Origin: Caloranaerobacter sp. TR13
GTDB lineage: Bacteria; Bacillota; Clostridia; Tissierellales; Thermohalobacteraceae
Direction: 5' to 3'
DNA: 64,000 bases
NCBI RefSeq assembly: GCF_001316435.1
Contig: NZ_JXLL01000001.1
Location: 372,001 to 436,000 of the forward strand
A program made the position numbers and the translations under genes. The notes under the pieces are model-generated. The model ran no database searches, had not been told where the DNA came from, and saw only the letters and a program-made list of their open reading frames with translations. Positions 60,621 through 64,000 of the stretch are shown piece after piece (position 1 is the first letter of the stretch; every line of letters starts with the position of its first letter).

Positions 60621-62051
60621 CTATACATTTAATTCAACATTCATACCTAAAAAATCTTTATATCTATCTAAAATCGGGTCAATATATTCTTTAATAAATT
60701 CTACAACTTGTTCTGGAGCTCTTCCAATAAATTTCTTAGGATCTAAAATATCAAATATTTCTTCTTTAGACAAATTTATTTTTTCACAATTAATAATCCT
60801 ATCTATTAAGTCATTTTTTCCACCTTGCTCTTTAACTACTTTACTTGCTTCCATAGAAAGCTGCCTAATCACCTCATGTAATTCCTGTCTATCTCCACCT
60901 TTTCTTACTGCCATCATTATTATATTTTCTGTCGCCATGAAAGGTAGTTCACTCTCTATATGAGTTTTTATAACTTCTTCATATACTACCAAACCATCAA
61001 ATACATTAATAGCAATTTCTAATATAGCATCACAAGCCAAAAATGATTGAGGTATAATCAAACGTCTATTAGCTGAATCATCCAAGGTTCTTTCAAACCA
61101 TTGTGTTGAAGCCGTCATCGCAGCACTGCTAAGATTTGATATTATATATCTAGCTAACGAAGCTATTCTTTCGCTTCTCATTGGATTTCTTTTGTATGCC
61201 ATTGCCGAAGAACCTATTTGTTTTTTTTCAAACGGCTCTTCTATTTCCTTTAAATGCTGAAGTAACCTTATATCATTTGTTATTTTATGAAGTGTTTGAG
61301 CTATGCCACTTAGTACTGCTAATACATCAAAATCAATTTTTCTCGAATATGTTTGTCCTGTCACTGGGTAAGTATCACTAAATCCTAATTTATGTGCAAT
61401 TAATTTATCTAGCTTTTTAACTTTCTCATGATCACTATCAAACAGTTTTAAGTAACTAGCCTGCGTACCAGTTGTACCCTTAGCTCCCCGCAACTTTATA
61501 TTATCCATTTTATATTCTAAGTTTTCATAATCTAAATATAAATCATGTAACCATAGAGCAGCTCTTTTGCCAATAGTCGTCAATTGTGCAGGTTGAAAAT
61601 GTGTAAAGCCTAATGTCGGTACATCTTTATACTTTAAAGCAAATTTTTTTAATTTATCGATTAAATTTACAAGTTTTATTCTAATCAAATTCATAGCTTT
61701 ATACATAAGTATTAAATCAGTATTATCTCCTACAAAGGCACTAGTAGCTCCTAAATGTATTATTGGCTTAGCTTTAGGACATTGAGCACCATAAGTGTGC
61801 ACATGTGCCATAACATCGTGCCTGAACTCTTTTTCTTTTTTTCTTGCCAATTCAAAATCAATTATTTCTTTATTTTTCTTCATTTCATCTATTTGCTCTT
61901 CACTTATACCTAAACCCAATTCTTTTTGCGCTTCAGCTAAAGCTATCCACAAATCCCTCCAAAGCTTATATTTCATTGTAGGAGAAAAAATCTGTGCCAT
62001 TTCCTTACTCGCATATCTTGTTATTAGTGGATTTTCATATTTGTCTTTCAT
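60621..62051 (-). CDS. purB: Adenylosuccinate lyase
   Basis: A 476-residue fumarase-superfamily enzyme acting twice in purine synthesis (SAICAR and adenylosuccinate cleavage). The family signature SSAMAYKRNPMRSERI contains the catalytic Ser region, with HLGATSAFVGDNTD and GFTHFQPAQLTT earlier. The ATG at 62051 lies 8 bases after AAAGGAG; an ATG six codons earlier lacks spacing. No purine operon partner is adjacent. Confidence 0.96.
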   Translation of the reverse strand: MKDKYENPLITRYASKEMAQIFSPTMKYKLWRDLWIALAEAQKELGLGISEEQIDEMKKNKEIIDFELARKKEKEFRHDVMAHVHTYGAQCPKAKPIIHLGATSAFVGDNTDLILMYKAMNLIRIKLVNLIDKLKKFALKYKDVPTLGFTHFQPAQLTTIGKRAALWLHDLYLDYENLEYKMDNIKLRGAKGTTGTQASYLKLFDSDHEKVKKLDKLIAHKLGFSDTYPVTGQTYSRKIDFDVLAVLSGIAQTLHKITNDIRLLQHLKEIEEPFEKKQIGSSAMAYKRNPMRSERIASLARYIISNLSSAAMTASTQWFERTLDDSANRRLIIPQSFLACDAILEIAINVFDGLVVYEEVIKTHIESELPFMATENIIMMAVRKGGDRQELHEVIRQLSMEASKVVKEQGGKNDLIDRIINCEKINLSKEEIFDILDPKKFIGRAPEQVVEFIKEYIDPILDRYKDFLGMNVELNV

Positions 62052-62085
62052 TAATCGAACTCCTTTCATATCATTTTTTGGATTA

Positions 62086-62117
62086 TAAAAAAGATACGTG
62101 GCAATTCCACATATCTT
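62086..62117 (-). terminator. Intrinsic terminator of the aspartate-type aminotransferase
   Basis: On the minus strand a 10-bp stem (AGATATGTGG with CCACGTATCT, one G-U pair) is followed by T5 or more. It separates this gene from purB. Confidence 0.8.
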
Positions 62118-63308
62118 CTATTTTAACAAGGTTTCAATTCTATCTAAACCTTTCATAATATTTTGCATAGAAGTTGCATATGACAATCTTATATAATCAT
62201 CTGCACCAAAAGCAATACCAGGCACAACAGCAACCTTTGCCTCACTCAATAATAAATTAGCAAAATCTAATGAATTATTAATTTTTTGACCTTTAATCTG
62301 CTTACCTTTAATTTGAGTAATATTAGCCATAACATAAAATGCCCCTAAAGGTTTTTTACAAGTTAATCCATTAATAGTATTTATCCTTTTAACCATATAA
62401 TTTCTTCTTTCTTCAAATTCTTTCCTCATATATTCAATAGTTTTTTGATCTCCCTCTAGACCTTCCAAACTAGCATATTGAGATATAGTACAAGGATTTG
62501 AGGTTGTGTGACTCTGAATCCTCGTTATAACTTTAATAATTACTTCATGTGCAGCTGCAAACCCTATTCTCCATCCAGTCATAGCATACGCTTTTGACAT
62601 GCCATTAATTATAATAGTTAAATCTTTAATATCTTTATTTAACGAAGCTATACTTATGTGCTTTTCGCCATCATAAATTAGTTTTTCATAAATTTCGTCA
62701 GATATTACAAAAATATTATTTTCTATTGCTATTTCTGCTATCTGTTCTAGTTCCTCTTTACTATAAACAGCTCCCGTTGGATTACTAGGAGAGTTTATAA
62801 TTATAGCTTTTGTCCTATTCGTTATTGATTTTCTTAAGTCATTTATATTATATTTAAAACCATTTTCTTCTTTAGTTTCTACTAATATAGGTTTGCCTCC
62901 TGCCAATTTGACCATTTCAGGATAGCTTACCCAATAAGGTACAGGCATTATTACTTCTTCTCCTTGATTAAGGATAGCAGCTAAAACGTTAAAAATTGAA
63001 TGTTTAGCTCCATTTGACACAACTATATTTTGAGGACTGTATTCTATATTATTATCTTTTTTTAATTTTTTACAAATAGCTTTTCTTAGCTCTAAAATAC
63101 CAGATGCAGCAGTATAACGAGTATTACCTTCCCTAATTGCTTCAATCGCAGATTCTTGTATGTTTTTAGGTGTATCAAAATCAGGTTCACCAGCACCAAA
63201 ACTTATAACTTCTATACCTTTTTCTTTCATTTCTTTTGCTTTAGCTGTTATTTCTAACGTTATAGATGTTGATATATTTAAAGCCTTTTCTGATAGTTTA
63301 AAGTTCAT
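62118..63308 (-). CDS. Aspartate-type aminotransferase
   Basis: A 396-residue class I aminotransferase. Motifs are FGAGEPDFDTP, TRYTAASGILELR, VVSNGAKHSIFN, INSPSNPTGAVYS, SDEIYEKLIYDG and the PLP lysine in NGMSKAYAMTGWRIG, with the carboxylate-binding Arg in YIRLSYATS. This pattern is that of Bacillus/Thermus AspB. ATG follows TGGAGGGG. It sits between purB and a PadR regulator. Confidence 0.93.
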   Translation of the reverse strand: MNFKLSEKALNISTSITLEITAKAKEMKEKGIEVISFGAGEPDFDTPKNIQESAIEAIREGNTRYTAASGILELRKAICKKLKKDNNIEYSPQNIVVSNGAKHSIFNVLAAILNQGEEVIMPVPYWVSYPEMVKLAGGKPILVETKEENGFKYNINDLRKSITNRTKAIIINSPSNPTGAVYSKEELEQIAEIAIENNIFVISDEIYEKLIYDGEKHISIASLNKDIKDLTIIINGMSKAYAMTGWRIGFAAAHEVIIKVITRIQSHTTSNPCTISQYASLEGLEGDQKTIEYMRKEFEERRNYMVKRINTINGLTCKKPLGAFYVMANITQIKGKQIKGQKINNSLDFANLLLSEAKVAVVPGIAFGADDYIRLSYATSMQNIMKGLDRIETLLK

Positions 63309-63411
63309 ACCTTTTACCCCTCCATAAATAATTTATGTCAAACAATTAAGTTCTTTCTACATTTCTATTTTATTATCCTTCATTCTTTCAAAATATTAAT
63401 AAAAATTAATA

Positions 63412-63780
63412 CTATTTCTTATATATGTCTTTTAATATACATTTAATAATCTCCAAAGAATCCATAAATATACTCTCATATAACAGTTTTATTTTTTTAT
63501 AATGTTCAAATCCCTCGTTTGTAATCCTGTATTTTCTTATAGACCTTTTATCTGGTTCTATCCACCAACCTGTAATATAACCATTTTCCTCTAACTCTCT
63601 TAATAAAGGATATACCATACCTGGACTTGGCTCCCATTTAAAGTTTAACCTACACTTTATTTCTTCAATTATTTCATTTCCATAATAACTTTTCTCTCTT
63701 AATAAGTGTAGTATATATAACTTTACAAAAGATGTAGTACTTATCTTTGAAGGAAATTGTCTATTTCTTTGACCTTTCAT
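63412..63780 (-). CDS. PadR family transcriptional regulator
   Basis: A 122-residue winged-helix protein with PadR features: LYILHLLREKSYYGNEIIEEI, then PGMVYPLLRELEENGYITG (recognition helix and wing) and YRITNEGFEHYKKI. The target is unknown. ATG follows AGGGGCG. No transporter of the kind often controlled by PadR proteins is adjacent within the window. Confidence 0.9.
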   Translation of the reverse strand: MKGQRNRQFPSKISTTSFVKLYILHLLREKSYYGNEIIEEIKCRLNFKWEPSPGMVYPLLRELEENGYITGWWIEPDKRSIRKYRITNEGFEHYKKIKLLYESIFMDSLEIIKCILKDIYKK

Positions 63781-63811
63781 TTTAATCGCCCCTTAAAAAT
63801 ATAATATCAAA

Positions 63812-63839
63812 TAAAAAACCTGCATTAATGCAGGTTTTT
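63812..63839. terminator. Bidirectional terminator beside spoVS
   Basis: A perfect palindrome centred on AACCTGCATTAATGCAGGTT with A/T5 flanks on each side. On the minus strand it lies 6 bases past the spoVS stop. Confidence 0.9.
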
Positions 63840-63845
63840 CCAAAC

Positions 63846-64000
63846 TTATCTAGGTTGTACAATTAATTTAATTGCTGTTCTCTCTTCCCCATCAATCTCA
63901 ATGTCAGTAAAAGCTGGTATACACACTAAATCTACACCACTAGGAGCAACAAATCCTCTAGCTATTGCTACTGCCTTAACTGCTTGATTAAGTGCCCCAG
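63846..64000 (-). CDS. spoVS: Stage V sporulation protein S, 3' end
   Basis: The last 50 residues are visible; the start lies beyond the window. The C-terminus (CIPAFTDIEIDGEERTAIKL, then IVQPR) is nearly identical in pattern to Bacillus SpoVS, an 86-residue Alba-like protein, so about 36 residues are missing. SpoVS is regulated by sigma-H in Bacillus and affects septation and coat assembly; its promoter is outside this window. Confidence 0.93.
   Translation of the reverse strand, partial: GALNQAVKAVAIARGFVAPSGVDLVCIPAFTDIEIDGEERTAIKLIVQPR

Noticed and set aside
1-64000. tRNA, rRNA, CRISPR, insertion sequence or prophage signals.
   Set aside because: No clover-leaf T-loop (GGTTCGAATCC-like), no regular direct-repeat array, no transposase-like frame and no terminal inverted repeats were found by eye.

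Overview
The window is an AT-rich (GC roughly 28-30% by eye), densely coding chromosome segment from an anaerobic, endospore-forming low-GC Firmicute, most likely class Clostridia and possibly a Tissierellales-like lineage (the family-level guess is inference). Sporulation genes spoIVB, spo0A, spoIIM, dacF, ytfJ, dacB-like, spoVK and spoVS, together with ferredoxin-dependent 2-oxoacid oxidoreductase genes and AGGAGG-type ribosome sites with many TTG starts, support this. It reads as core genome: no rRNA, tRNA, CRISPR array, insertion sequence or prophage was seen.

Layout. 1-7742 (+): end of a CorB/CNNM-like membrane protein, then dxs, tlyA, argR, recN, spoIVB, spo0A. 7886-14783 (+): an envelope cluster of steA, steB, a GT2 glycosyltransferase, a MraY-like membrane protein, a DUF3866 protein, a Nudix ADP-ribose pyrophosphatase, spoIIM and xerD. 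14866-19036 (+): nucleoside salvage (deoB, two purine nucleoside phosphorylases, pdp). 19130-26033 (+): dacF, cca, a site-2 protease, scpA, scpB, ytfI, ytfJ and a second D,D-carboxypeptidase. 26137-31687 (+): an unusual two-gene redox pair, rluB, a GNAT protein, mnmM and a biotin-independent-looking carboxyltransferase subunit. A hypothetical gene (-) diverges from surE (+). 33317-36914 (+): a four-subunit 2-oxoacid:ferredoxin oxidoreductase operon with an RpiR regulator. 37034-42373 (+): a histidine phosphatase, an HI0933-type flavoprotein, aroH, cmk, plsC, ispH and an orphan cheR. 42513-48380: regulators (MerR-like, MocR-like), a K+ channel (-), an unrecognised protein, a 49-residue Cys-rich protein and an aminotransferase (-). 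48674-58323 (+): miaB, mutS, mutL, miaA, hfq, spoVK, ynbB. 58401-64000: the SOS pair lexA (-)/yneA (+), then minus-strand tyrosine recombinase, purB, aspartate-type aminotransferase, PadR regulator and the end of spoVS.

How they fit together. The first third joins isoprenoid precursor synthesis, ribosome modification, DNA repair and the sporulation master regulator to a SteA/SteB-type envelope cluster. Its order (tlyA, recN, steA, steB, Nudix, xerD, later scpA, scpB, rluB, cmk) echoes the actinobacterial tlyA-recN-Rv1697-mctB neighbourhood. Regulation is readable at several points: a sigma-H-like promoter overlapping a perfect 0A box in front of spo0A, three LexA boxes between lexA and yneA, and a recurring extended -10 (TGTTATAAT) ahead of several operons. 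The best candidates for under-described biology are the steAB-GT-MraY-like-DUF3866 cluster, the Cys-rich ferredoxin-reductase/flavoprotein pair, the divergent second purine nucleoside phosphorylase, the 49-residue Cys-rich protein with its near-ideal promoter, and two unrecognised proteins.
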